A program made the translations under genes and the position numbers. A DNA stretch of 64,000 nucleotides. It comes from Leadbetterella lacustris (GTDB taxonomy: Bacteria; Bacteroidota; Bacteroidia; Cytophagales; Spirosomataceae). Below are positions 39,258 to 47,660 of the stretch, in pieces. How positions within the stretch are numbered: position 1 is the stretch's first letter; each line of letters begins with the position of its first letter. The notes below the pieces were generated by a model. It saw nothing but the letters and a program-made list of their open reading frames with translations, was not told the origin of the DNA and made no database searches. Where the stretch lies: positions 124,001-188,000 of the forward strand of contig OZ248456.1 in NCBI GenBank assembly GCA_965234335.1, in the 5' to 3' direction.

Positions 39258-40706
39258 ATGAAGCCTTTAGTTGAGTTAGTTCAAGAATATTTTGAAACCA
39301 TAATCGCCGAACCGATAAGCCAAGCCGAAATCATCCCCTTGAGTGGTGGCGACAGGCGTTATTTTCGCTTCTATACTGCCTCAAAATCGTATATTGGCTG
39401 TTATAATGACAATGTTAAAGAAAACGAGACCTTTTTCTACTACACCAATCATTTCAGAGCCATTGGTGTTTCTTTGCCCGAAATTATCGGAATACATCCT
39501 GAGCAAAAGATATATATTTTAGAAGATTTGGGAAAAGAATCTCTGCTGAACAATCTCGAAGCCAAGGGCTTTACGCCTGAAGTTTTTGATTTGTACAAAA
39601 AAAGCCTAAATGAATTGGCCAAAATGCAGATTTTAGGAGAAAAAGATCTCAATTTTGACAATGCCCTCACCGCAAAAGAGTTTGGCAAACAGGCCATCAT
39701 GAGCGATTTACTGTATTTTAAATACTACTTTGTAGATACCCTTAAAATACCTTACGACAAACAACAGCTCCTCGAAGATTTCGATGCTTTGGCCACCTAC
39801 CTGACCAAAACAGAGTATAAAATGTTTATGTTCAGGGACTTTCAGAGTCGCAATATTGTCGTGAATAATGGCGAAGTGAGCTTCATTGACTACCAAGGCG
39901 GAATGCGTGGAGCTTTACAATATGATGTGGCCTCACTTCTATGGCAAGCCAAAGCCGACCTCAGCGAACAATGGAAAAACGAACTTTTGGAATATTACAT
40001 CACGGTAATCAACGAACTTCTGCCCGCACCTGTGCAAAAGGATGTTTTTGTAAATCAATACAACGGATACGTGGTCATCAGGATGCTACAAGTTTTGGGA
40101 GCCTACGGTTTTAGGGGACTTTTTGAGCGAAAAGCCCATTTTCTGTCAAGCATCCCATTGGCTTTACGCAACCTCAAATGGTTTTTGGATAACCGTAAAG
40201 TGGGATTAATTGTGCCTACTTTAGACGATATTTTGGTACAAATTACCAATCCAGAAATCACTAAGCGTTTTGAGCCGCAAAAAGCAGACGAAAACACGCC
40301 CTTAATAGTAAAAGTAAAGAGCTTTAGCTACAAAAAGAGTGGCATCCCCAAAGACGAAAGCGGCAATGGAGGCGGTTTTGCGTTTGATTGCAGGGGAATT
40401 TTGAACCCCGGAAGGTTTGAACCCTATAAAAAAATCACGGGCCGAGAAAAAGAGGTGATAGATTTCCTGGAACAACAAACCAAAATGCCGGATTTCATGA
40501 ACAACGTGTACAATATCGTGGACATTACGGTGGAAGATTACCTTGCTCGTGGATTTGATAGCTTAGCCATAAACTTTGGCTGTACCGGCGGCCAACACCG
40601 CAGCGTGTATGCAGCCGAGCAAACCGCTCGCCACCTCCGCAACAAATACAAAGTAAAAGTAGAGCTAGAGCATGTGGAGCAGGGGATTAAGGAGGTGAAG
40701 TATTGA
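39258..40706 (+). CDS. Fusion of an AmgK-like sugar kinase and a RapZ C-terminal domain
   Basis: A 482-residue two-domain protein. Residues 1-330 are an aminoglycoside-phosphotransferase fold: GGDRRYFRFYTA (nucleotide loop), catalytic MFRDFQSRNIVV (D194 region) and FIDYQGGMRG (D211). Its closest role by neighbour is anomeric kinase for MurNAc/GlcNAc (AmgK-like). Residues ~345-482 match the C-terminal half of RapZ: FAFDCRGILNPGRFEPYKKI, MPDFMNNVYNIVD and GCTGGQHRSVYAAEQTARHL (441-460). The RapZ N-terminal P-loop domain is absent. A MurU-like gene follows at 163 bases. The RapZ C-domain is known to bind GlcN6P and RNA in E. coli, so a regulatory sensor attached to a cell-wall-sugar kinase is a reasonable inference. 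Confidence 0.85.
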   Translation: MKPLVELVQEYFETIIAEPISQAEIIPLSGGDRRYFRFYTASKSYIGCYNDNVKENETFFYYTNHFRAIGVSLPEIIGIHPEQKIYILEDLGKESLLNNLEAKGFTPEVFDLYKKSLNELAKMQILGEKDLNFDNALTAKEFGKQAIMSDLLYFKYYFVDTLKIPYDKQQLLEDFDALATYLTKTEYKMFMFRDFQSRNIVVNNGEVSFIDYQGGMRGALQYDVASLLWQAKADLSEQWKNELLEYYITVINELLPAPVQKDVFVNQYNGYVVIRMLQVLGAYGFRGLFERKAHFLSSIPLALRNLKWFLDNRKVGLIVPTLDDILVQITNPEITKRFEPQKADENTPLIVKVKSFSYKKSGIPKDESGNGGGFAFDCRGILNPGRFEPYKKITGREKEVIDFLEQQTKMPDFMNNVYNIVDITVEDYLARGFDSLAINFGCTGGQHRSVYAAEQTARHLRNKYKVKVELEHVEQGIKEVKY

Positions 40707-40707
40707 G

Positions 40708-40752
40708 CTGGTAAGTTGGTAAGTTTGGATGTTGGTAAGTTCGTTGAGTTAA
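40708..40752. repeat. Short ggtaagttggtaag repeat
   Basis: Iterated ggtaagtt words directly after the kinase-RapZ stop codon. A related array lies at 49290-49345. Non-coding. Confidence 0.5.
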
Positions 40753-40754
40753 GT

Positions 40755-40856
40755 TTTAAACACATAGTTATCATAGGAAATGCCACATAGTATCAAAAAT
40801 CTATGTGCCTATGTGAAAAATATTCTCAAAGAGTGGCTATGTGAACTATTTGGTTA
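40755..40856. repeat. Intergenic repeat with ctatgtgcctatgtg words
   Basis: Inverted words aaacacatagttatcatagg and ctatgtgcctatgtgaaa, gtggctatgtgaac. The in-frame extension of the MurU-like gene would be read from this repeat, which is why the shorter start at 40870 is used. Confidence 0.5.
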
Positions 40857-40869
40857 TAAAAAAAATTTT

Positions 40870-41610
40870 ATGTCAAAAAATATAGCAGGATTTATTTTAG
40901 CTGCCGGGCTTGGTACTCGCCTGAAACCTTGGACGGATCACCACCCAAAGGCATTGGCGGTGGTGAACGGCAAATCTTTGTTGCAACGCAATGTAGAATA
41001 TCTGCAAAAATTTGGGATTACAGAAGTAGTGGTAAATGTCCATCATTTTGCAGAGCAGATCATTGAAGCCATAGCAACCAACAATGGCTGGGGGAGCCAT
41101 ATTAGCATCAGCGACGAAACAGACATGGTACTGGAAACAGGTGGCGGGCTACTGAAAGCCAAAAGCCTTTTGGAGGGCCACGAGAATTTCGTGTTGATGA
41201 ATTGTGATATTTTGACCGATTTAAATTTGAATTTGTTGATAAACCAACACCAGCAAAACCAAGCTATTGCCACCTTGGCAGTGGCCAACCGAGAAACAAG
41301 TCGTTATTTGCTTTTCAACCAAAACCACGAAATGGTAGGCTGGAAAAACATTAAAACCGAAGAAATAAAACTACCAGGCAAACAAAAACTCGGAACCGCC
41401 GAACTCACCCCAATGGCCTTCAGCGGCATACATGTATTGTCCAAAGCCATTTTTGACAAAATAAACTTCACGGGCAAGTTTGGCATGATAGACCTCTACC
41501 TCGACCTCTGTGCCCACAACAAAATAATAGGCTACGACCACAGCAGCGATTTGGTGCTGGATGTCGGCAAGCCCGAGGCAGTTGTGCGGGCGGAGGGGTT
41601 GTTTAAGTAA
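40870..41610 (+). CDS. MurU-like nucleotidyltransferase
   Basis: Nucleotidyl transferase family, 246 residues from 40870 (start MSKNIAGFILAAGLGTRL). The 40780 start would add 30 residues encoded by an intergenic repeat, so it is rejected. Motifs: FILAAGLGTRLKPWTDHHPK (nucleotide loop and Lys), LETGGGLLKAK, LMNCDILTDLNL (metal Asp) and DLVLDVGKPEAV (C-terminal Asp). Following an AmgK-like kinase it likely converts MurNAc-1P or GlcNAc-1P to the UDP-sugar, the known AmgK/MurU salvage route in Pseudomonas. Substrate assignment is inference; a general sugar-phosphate nucleotidyltransferase is the alternative. Confidence 0.82.
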   Translation: MSKNIAGFILAAGLGTRLKPWTDHHPKALAVVNGKSLLQRNVEYLQKFGITEVVVNVHHFAEQIIEAIATNNGWGSHISISDETDMVLETGGGLLKAKSLLEGHENFVLMNCDILTDLNLNLLINQHQQNQAIATLAVANRETSRYLLFNQNHEMVGWKNIKTEEIKLPGKQKLGTAELTPMAFSGIHVLSKAIFDKINFTGKFGMIDLYLDLCAHNKIIGYDHSSDLVLDVGKPEAVVRAEGLFK

Positions 41611-41692
41611 CAATGCCTTTCATAAAATTTAACACTTTTGTTTATTATACTTAACGTTTTTGTGTTAGATTTACTCCAAATTCAGATTTTGT

Positions 41693-41986
41693 ATGGTTCA
41701 AGAGACAATCATTAACTACAAAAGCATACTTGCGAATCTTCCGAAGGCTATAGCTGTTTCGGGATATAGGAAAGATTATATCGCCAAAAAACTTGGAATT
41801 TCGCCTCAATCATTCTCAGCCAAGATAAGCCGCAAATCATTTAGCCCTGAAGACGCGGAAAGGTTATTGAAAGTCATTAAAAATGAGGATGTAGAAGAGT
41901 TTTTTATGCTTGAACGAATGCGAGCTTTAAAAAACGACGATAATGTTTCTTTTGAAGATGCCAAAAAAGAACTAGGGTGGAAATAA
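41693..41986 (+). CDS. Small XRE/Cro-like helix-turn-helix protein
   Basis: A 97-residue DNA-binding protein: LPKAIAVSGYRKDYIAKKLG and ISPQSFSAKISRKSFSPEDA form the helix-turn-helix; the C-terminal part FEDAKKELGWK resembles antitoxin tails. Codon use looks more AT-rich than the MurU-like gene before it. It is 90 bases upstream of the antitoxin/RelE pair. It may be part of that module or a separate regulator; which one cannot be decided from sequence. Confidence 0.55.
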   Translation: MVQETIINYKSILANLPKAIAVSGYRKDYIAKKLGISPQSFSAKISRKSFSPEDAERLLKVIKNEDVEEFFMLERMRALKNDDNVSFEDAKKELGWK

Positions 41987-42076
41987 TTCTTAAGAAGCAA
42001 TTCATAAAAGGTAAATGTTCTTTTATAAGTACAAAAATTTAAACTTTTCATTGTAATTTAGTAAAAAAATAAGGAA

Positions 42077-42307
42077 ATGGCTTCAGTAACAATTGATATA
42101 TTAACCGAAAAATTAAAATATGTTCCGCAAAACATTTTGGATGAAATTAATGGTTACTTGGACTCCATCTCTAAAACCAAAAATGTTGGATATAAACTTA
42201 ATCAAGAGCAACAAAACATTCTTGACTCCCAGTTAAACTCCGATAAATCTAAATATCAAGATGCTGAGCTGCTTCACGATTCCTTGAAAAACAAATATGC
42301 CTTATAA
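42077..42307 (+). CDS. Putative antitoxin of a RelE/ParE module
   Basis: A 76-residue, charged, mostly helical protein (KLKYVPQNILDEINGYLDSI) with no DNA-binding domain I can see. It overlaps the toxin start by 11 bases, the standard antitoxin-first order. Function is inferred from that. Confidence 0.6.
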   Translation: MASVTIDILTEKLKYVPQNILDEINGYLDSISKTKNVGYKLNQEQQNILDSQLNSDKSKYQDAELLHDSLKNKYAL

Positions 42308-42587
42308 AGTAATAGTTTCAGAAATAGCCAAACAAAACATTGAAGAATCTATTGGTTATTACATCGAAATGGTTAATAAAAAAGTTGCAACTCGATTTTT
42401 AAGAGATTTTAGAAAAGTTTATAAAGCCTTACAAATCAATCCATTTTATCAATATCACGATAATAATTATAGATTCTTACCCTTTTCAAAATTTCCATAT
42501 ATTGCCTTTTTTATTGTTGATAAAACTGTTTTAATAAATGCAATTTTTCATACTTCGTTAAATCCAGCCAAATACCCTCCACTATAA
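42297..42587 (+). CDS. RelE/ParE family toxin
   Basis: A 96-residue protein of the RelE/ParE fold: YKVIVSEIAKQNIEESIGYY at the N-terminus and YRFLPFSKFPYIAFFIVD in the core, with basic residues spread as usual. Overlaps its antitoxin. Whether it cuts mRNA on the ribosome (RelE) or poisons gyrase (ParE) cannot be told; ParE-like members dominate in Bacteroidota. It lies 50 bases before moaA. Confidence 0.72.
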   Translation: MPYKVIVSEIAKQNIEESIGYYIEMVNKKVATRFLRDFRKVYKALQINPFYQYHDNNYRFLPFSKFPYIAFFIVDKTVLINAIFHTSLNPAKYPPL

Positions 42588-42637
42588 ACGCAATCTTTTC
42601 CCAAAAATATCTGTTAAAATAAAAACCGCTTAGAATT

Positions 42638-43618
42638 TTGCTCATAGACAACCACGGACGTCCGATAAACTATCTTCGATTGGCAGTGACCGACCGATGC
42701 AACCTCCGTTGTTTCTATTGTATGCCACACGAGGGCATTGATTTTTTGCCAAAAACACACCTTCTGAGTTTTGAGGAAATGCTGCGTTTGATAAGCCTTT
42801 TGGCCGAAATGGGCATTTCTAAAGTCAGGATAACGGGCGGAGAACCGTTCGTTCGTAAGGAATTGATGGATTTCCTATGGAAAATCTCGGAGATAGAGGG
42901 CATTCAGAAAATAAACCTGACTACCAATGGCGTGCTTACGGCTCCTTATGTGCCCCAACTCAAGCAGTTGGGCATTTCGTCCATCAATCTCAGCCTGGAT
43001 TCTTTGGACAGAAAACGGTTTTTTGAAATGACCCGCCGCGACGAACTGCCGAATGTTCTGAAAACATTTGACGCCATTCTTGAAAACGATATTCCGCTGA
43101 AAATCAACTCCGTAATGATGGCGGGTAAAAACGAAGAAGACATTTTCGGTTTGGTAGATTTGGCCAAAAACCATCCCGTTGGCATAAGATTTATAGAAGA
43201 AATGCCCTTTAATGGCGAAGGCGAAAAGCCCGAGTATTTTATGTCATACAAAAAAATAATAGAAACCATAAAGGCCAAACATCCAACACTTTATAAAATA
43301 GCCGACGAGGCCAATTCCACTTCCTACAATTACAAAATTGAAGGTTTTGAAGGAACAATCGGCGTAATTGCGGCATTCAGTAGGACATTCTGTGGTACCT
43401 GCAATCGCCTCCGCATTACGCCCACGGGCGACTTCAAAACCTGTCTCTACGCCGACAGCCGAATGAACCTCCGCGATATGCTCAGGGCCGGACTAAGCAA
43501 CGAGAACATCAAAGAAAAACTGCAAGCCTCTATTTCTCACCGAGCCAAAGACGGTTTTGAAGCCGAGGCTGCTCGCAAAGATGTTATTTCAGAAAGTATG
43601 ACCACCATCGGAGGCTAG
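42638..43618 (+). CDS. moaA: GTP 3',8-cyclase (molybdenum cofactor biosynthesis)
   Basis: Radical SAM enzyme for the first step of molybdenum cofactor synthesis, 326 residues. The N-terminal cluster is TDRCNLRCFYCMPHEGIDFL (CxxxCxxC); the C-terminal second cluster is RTFCGTCNRLRITPTGDFKT CLY. The chain ends MTTIGG with the conserved GG. There is no ATG: an upstream in-frame stop lies at 42620 and the only candidates are TTG at 42638 or ATT at 42635; MLIDNHGRPINYLRLAVTDR matches the family start, so TTG is taken. It is separated from moaC by the 5.2-kb accessory island. Confidence 0.92.
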   Translation: MLIDNHGRPINYLRLAVTDRCNLRCFYCMPHEGIDFLPKTHLLSFEEMLRLISLLAEMGISKVRITGGEPFVRKELMDFLWKISEIEGIQKINLTTNGVLTAPYVPQLKQLGISSINLSLDSLDRKRFFEMTRRDELPNVLKTFDAILENDIPLKINSVMMAGKNEEDIFGLVDLAKNHPVGIRFIEEMPFNGEGEKPEYFMSYKKIIETIKAKHPTLYKIADEANSTSYNYKIEGFEGTIGVIAAFSRTFCGTCNRLRITPTGDFKTCLYADSRMNLRDMLRAGLSNENIKEKLQASISHRAKDGFEAEAARKDVISESMTTIGG

Positions 43619-43762
43619 TTTTTGGGAGTACGTTACATTTGCTGGAAAACGGAAGTGAGGAAGATATATTGAGAATCAAAGAACTACTATTTTCGGGCGA
43701 AATTAGCGTGATTTGTGGACTTTTTTTCGTTGAGCCTTTTGGATTGAAAATTCTATTTTACT

Positions 43763-43987
43763 CCCCTCTTCCACATCTTCCCGATGTCGAAGCGAGATAA
43801 TGAGGATTTCCAATCCGAATCATAATCTTTCCAATGCTAACGCACCGATTCTTGTGCCATAACAATCAGCACAAAGCTTTTTAAATTGCACAATTCGAGC
43901 TCACATTCGGCCTTAAATCTATCAAAATCGGATTGGAAATCCTATTTTATCTAGCTTCAACGTGCCCTGCGGAACATGTCGAAGAGC
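43763..43987. mobile_element. Hairpin-ended inverted-repeat element, copy M1 (MITE-like)
   Basis: About 225 bp. Left end tgtcgaagcgagataatgag then gatttccaatccga; right end reads as the inverted partner atcggattggaaatcctatt then ttatctagcttc. Each end carries a hairpin: acatcttcccgatgt on the left and cttcaacgtg...catgtcgaag on the right. The inner sequence (cacaaagctttttaaattgcac) is non-coding. A nearly identical copy, M2, lies at 45553-45779. Between M1 and moaA (43619-43762) one open frame reads LHLLENGSEEDILRIKELLF and may be a gene tail. No transposase is present, so MITE-like is the closest class. Confidence 0.7.
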
Positions 43988-44265
43988 AGATGTTTAAAGA
44001 ATAAAAAATTTGAAAAATTTGAATGTAAAGTTGCTCAGATCTTTGAATTAATGGATGCTCAGTACAATCAGTTCTTTGAACTCCAAGCTCAGTTAGTTCA
44101 TGAGATTTTTCGTAAGGACAATTTACATTATTCCATCTTACTGTTATGCTATTTGCGAAATCATTTCTTTCCATTTTTTCATGAAAAATATAAGTTTTAT
44201 CTTTGTAGTCTATGTAAAGATTGTAACCGACATACCGATGGTTTATTAAAGGAAATAATCGAATA

Positions 44266-45306
44266 ATGGAAAAGCCAAATATAACTAAAACCAGTAATCT
44301 TCTTTTTGAGAATATTGTTGCCCTTGTAGAAAAAACAAGACATAAAGTAGCCCTTTTTTTAAACACTGAAACTACTTTGCTATATTGGTCTATTGGATTT
44401 TTTATACAAACCGAATTAAAACAAAAAGGAGAAGTTACATACGGTAAGCAAATTCTTGTAACACTGTCGCAACAATTAACGGAAAGACTTGGTAAAGGTT
44501 TTTCCTATTCTGCATTAACAAGAATGGTAAAAGTAGCCCAATGTTTTGACGAAAAAAATATTGCGACACTGTCGCAACAATTAAGCTGGAGCCATTTTAT
44601 TGAATTGGCCGGCGTAGAAAACGAAACCAAGCGTTTGTTTTATACTCAATTTGTCATTAATCATCAATGGAACATTCGGGTTTTAAGAAGAGAGATAGAT
44701 GCCTTGCTTTTTGAACGTACAGCAATTGCCACAAAGCCCGAAAGTATTATTTCAGAATCTTTAAATGCCTTAGATACTAAAAAAGAATTTAATTCTGAAT
44801 TAGTTTTTAAAAACAGTTATTTACTTGATTTTTTAAACCTTCCAGCCAATTACTCTGAAAAAGACCTCGAAAATGCACTCATTACCAATATCGAGCAATT
44901 TATATTAGAGTTGGGAAACGGCTTTGCTTTTGTTGAACGCCAAAAACGCATAAGTGTAGATGCCACCGACTATCATTTAGACTTGCTGTTTTACCACCGT
45001 AAATTAAAACGATTGGTAGCCATTGACCTAAAACTTGGGAAATTTAAACCCGAACACAAAGCCCAAATGGAATTGTACTTGCGTTGGTTACAAAAAAACG
45101 AAATGCAAGAAGGCGAACAAAAACCTATTGGGTTATTGCTATGCAGCGAAGGCAATACCGAACATGTAGAACTGCTGATGCTCGATGAAAAAGACATAAA
45201 AGTAGCCCAATATCTTACCGAATTACCCAGCAAAGAATGGTTTGCCGATAAACTCCACCGTGCCATAGAAATTGCTAAATCTCAAACCACCAACACCCAT
45301 GAATAA
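44266..45306 (+). CDS. DUF1016 (YhcG-type) PD-(D/E)XK nuclease domain protein
   Basis: A 346-residue protein of the DUF1016 family, usually found next to type I restriction genes. N-terminal half: VEKTRHKVALFLNTETTLLY, SALTRMVKVAQCF; C-terminal PD-(D/E)XK domain (about 220-340) with TDYHLDLLFYHRKLKRLVAI then DLKLGKFKPEHKAQMELYLR, giving the D...xLK core. The gene is preceded by a TATCTTTG (44198-44205), a possible -7 element, and overlaps the start of the truncated hsdS by 8 bases. hsdM and hsdR are not here, so it is an orphan. The 278-base stretch between M1 and this gene (43988-44265) shows no convincing gene. Confidence 0.83.
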   Translation: MEKPNITKTSNLLFENIVALVEKTRHKVALFLNTETTLLYWSIGFFIQTELKQKGEVTYGKQILVTLSQQLTERLGKGFSYSALTRMVKVAQCFDEKNIATLSQQLSWSHFIELAGVENETKRLFYTQFVINHQWNIRVLRREIDALLFERTAIATKPESIISESLNALDTKKEFNSELVFKNSYLLDFLNLPANYSEKDLENALITNIEQFILELGNGFAFVERQKRISVDATDYHLDLLFYHRKLKRLVAIDLKLGKFKPEHKAQMELYLRWLQKNEMQEGEQKPIGLLLCSEGNTEHVELLMLDEKDIKVAQYLTELPSKEWFADKLHRAIEIAKSQTTNTHE

Positions 45307-45493
45307 CCTAAAACCATACACAAAATACAAACCTTCGGGCATCGCTTGGCTGGGCGATATTCCTGAACATTGGGAGGTGAGGAAATTGAAATATTCGTTA
45401 CAAATAAATAATGGAGCAGATTATAAGCATATTCAATCTGATAGCGGCTATCCTGTTATTGGTTCGGGCGGGCAATTTACCTGCTGTGCTTAG
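45299..45493 (+). pseudogene. hsdS fragment (type I restriction specificity subunit, truncated)
   Basis: The 64-residue N-terminus MNNLKPYTKYKPSGIAWLGD is followed by IPEHWEVRKLKYSLQINNGA and SGYPVIGSGGQF, the classic start of an HsdS target recognition domain. The frame then ends at a TAG right where the hairpin insert begins (45486). The rest of a ~400-residue subunit is missing; the element M2 lies 60 bases further. Clearly inactivated. Confidence 0.85.
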
Positions 45494-45534
45494 TCTCCTG
45501 ACTAAGCACGAGCGTAAAGCGGTCTCCCAACCGC
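45486..45534. repeat. Double hairpin inserted in hsdS
   Basis: GTGCTTAGTC-tcct-GACTAAGCAC (10-bp arms) then GCGGT-ctccca-ACCGC. It interrupts the hsdS frame and is distinct from the M element that follows. The function is unknown. Confidence 0.6.
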
Positions 45535-45552
45535 AGTAAATGATTACCATAA

Positions 45553-45779
45553 CCCCCTCTTCCACATCTTCCCGATGTCGAAGCGAGATAATGAGGATTT
45601 CTAATCCGAATCATAACCTTTCCAATGCTAACGGACCGGTTCTTGTGCCATAATTATCAGCACAAAGCTTTTTAAATTGCACAATTCGAGCTCACATTCG
45701 GCCTCAAATCTATCAAAATCGGATTGGAAATCCTATTTTATCTAGCTTCGACATGCCCTGCGGAACGTGTCGAAGAGCG
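45553..45779. mobile_element. Hairpin-ended inverted-repeat element, copy M2 (MITE-like)
   Basis: About 227 bp, nearly identical to M1 along its whole length, with the same TIR pair and a better preserved right hairpin (CTTCGACATG...CGTGTCGAAG). It lies just after the truncated hsdS. Small differences from M1 (cacaaagctttttaaattgc is kept, several single changes elsewhere) indicate separate ageing. Confidence 0.72.
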
Positions 45780-45812
45780 GTACTTTATTTATCATATTTC
45801 GTTCCTCTTTAC

Positions 45813-47159
45813 TTAGTAAATCCTATCAGATAATGTAAATTCCATCTCATTAGCCCATTCTCTAATTATGGTTTCGTCTTTTCTTGTCGGCTTCTGATTT
45901 CTTTTGCCTGCTATTTGTACTATGTTTTTATTGCGTACTTCTATTGTAAGATGATGTTTGAAAGTTGTATTTTCTTCTTTCTTCATACTCCATATTGCAC
46001 AATAATTGTGATAGCAAGATTCAATGTATGAAAAAACACAATGTTTCATTTCGTCCGATTCTCGATATAATTCTTCGCCATTTATTATTTCTTTAAATAA
46101 ATATTTTTCTTCTTCAAAATGAATTTTATGTTCATTCGTAGCATTCCCTTTCCATGAAAGATTAATAAGTTCTTTTTGTCTTGCAAAGTGGGCTGCCTCG
46201 TGCCAATTATCTATTGCATTGGCAATAGAATTTATGCTTCGCCCTTTTAATGAAAATTCTATGTCTGAATAATATTTCATATAATCGAAGTAGTCCATAA
46301 ATTCCTGAATATTCAGATGAGTTGAATCCCAGTCGACCTTTAATAAGAAGCTGTATGCATCGCACCAGAAGTCAATATCATTAATAAATGTGTTTATTTT
46401 ATATTCAAAAATTCTATTGTACATAAAAAACCCTTGAAGAAACTCCGTATTATTTGATGCCTTAATTAATTTAGAAGTAGCAACACTACGCTTTACAACA
46501 TTGTCTGTAAATTTTAAATATGGTGCTTTGTTAACTATAATATAAGATTCTTTTTTAGAAATCGGTAAGGGTATTTCAGGATGGTTCCTGATATTGTTAC
46601 CTTGAAGAACAAACATCAATACATCAATCTCAATCAAATTCAAATTATTGAGATTATGTGTCAGTATTATTGGATTTTCAAACTTAACAAAAATATATTC
46701 GAAGACTTTATTGAGACTGTATTCATTAGTACCATTAATTAGCAATTCCATTGCCCTATATACTGAACGTATTTGCATTCCTGGATATTTACCCAAAACA
46801 AGAGAAATGTTTAATAATTGCGATGCGTTTTCAATATTTTCAATGCTTATAAAAAATTTGGAATTCCATATTTTTTCATAAAATTTAATACTAATCTCAA
46901 ATTCATGTTCTGTCTGGGTTTTAAACAATTCGTTTTTTTCAGTCGCTTCAAATAATGCGTAAACAGAATTAGAAAAAATGCAGGGGCTTTTAAAATAATT
47001 TTTATTGAAAAAAATTAACCATTTCGTTAGCCTAAGTTGATTAATATGTTCGACTGAATCATAAAAATTTTTAGTCACTTGCTCAAACAAATCGCAATTA
47101 TTGACTAATTCGCGAGTATCATTAATTGTTTGTTTTATGTCGTCTGAATTGCACTTCAT
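45813..47159 (-). CDS. PcfJ-domain-containing protein
   Basis: A 448-residue protein, AT-rich in composition. Its last ~120 residues match the PcfJ domain: YRESDEMKHCVFSYIESCYH, CAIWSMKKEE, HLTIEVRNKNIVQIAGKRNQ and KPTRKDETIIREWA. The N-terminal ~320 residues are helical and novel to me. PcfJ is named from a pCF10 conjugation region but its biochemical role is not established; related proteins occur as cargo in mobile and conflict islands. It sits between element M2 and the tandem M3/M4 block, in the opposite orientation to the DUF1016 gene. Very low GC compared with neighbours suggests transfer. Confidence 0.68.
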   Translation of the reverse strand: MKCNSDDIKQTINDTRELVNNCDLFEQVTKNFYDSVEHINQLRLTKWLIFFNKNYFKSPCIFSNSVYALFEATEKNELFKTQTEHEFEISIKFYEKIWNSKFFISIENIENASQLLNISLVLGKYPGMQIRSVYRAMELLINGTNEYSLNKVFEYIFVKFENPIILTHNLNNLNLIEIDVLMFVLQGNNIRNHPEIPLPISKKESYIIVNKAPYLKFTDNVVKRSVATSKLIKASNNTEFLQGFFMYNRIFEYKINTFINDIDFWCDAYSFLLKVDWDSTHLNIQEFMDYFDYMKYYSDIEFSLKGRSINSIANAIDNWHEAAHFARQKELINLSWKGNATNEHKIHFEEEKYLFKEIINGEELYRESDEMKHCVFSYIESCYHNYCAIWSMKKEENTTFKHHLTIEVRNKNIVQIAGKRNQKPTRKDETIIREWANEMEFTLSDRIY

Positions 47160-47269
47160 TACTTGTGATTGTAATTACATCTTTTCTTTCCTCGAAGTAA
47201 AACCAAATATATGAATGATTTTTGCTTTCGGATAATTTATTTTTGTGTCTTGTAAAGTCTCTCTTCGAA

Positions 47270-47660
47270 ATCTTCCCGTTGTCGAAGCTAGATAATGAGG
47301 ATTTCCAATCCGAATCAAAACTTTTCCAATACTTACGGACACCTGCTCTGCGAGGTCTATTTTCTTAGTAGATGTTTAAGGCGGGTTTCACCCAGCTACA
47401 CAAAGAATATTTCCTTCCTACAAGTGTATTTCGGCTTTTAGTCCCCGAATAGATAATGATCGATAAATGCCATAACTTATAACATCTGTCAAAGGCCGAA
47501 ATAGACACTCGCAAAGGTGGAATATTCGCAGAAAAAATGCTAAAAGTATAGGCTATTTTTATAGTTAAAATCAAGTTAAACACACGGGTAAAATCCTAAA
47601 ATCAAATAATCTTATGAATCCTAATTCAGACATTTATCCCCTCTTCCACATCTTCCCGAT
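47270..47660. repeat. Tandem repeat unit 1 (M3)
   Basis: A ~380-bp unit: left end as in M1/M2 (gttgtcgaagctagataatg, gaggatttccaatccgaatc), then a unique interior with a second imperfect inverted repeat (aagaatatttccttcctaca, gtgtatttcggcttttag against caaaggccgaaatagacac, gtggaatattcgc), then cacacgggtaaaatcctaaa and aattcagacatttat. The 72-codon minus-strand frames in it are not credible genes. Confidence 0.7.

Noticed and set aside
40780..40869. 30-codon N-terminal extension of the MurU-like protein
   Set aside because: It is read through an intergenic ctatgtgcctatgtg repeat; the start at 40870 aligns with the family.
43947..44366. Overlapping frames (96 and 139 codons) between element M1 and the DUF1016 gene
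   Set aside because: They lie on opposite strands, have poor codon patterns and no recognisable family; one runs into the M1 hairpin.
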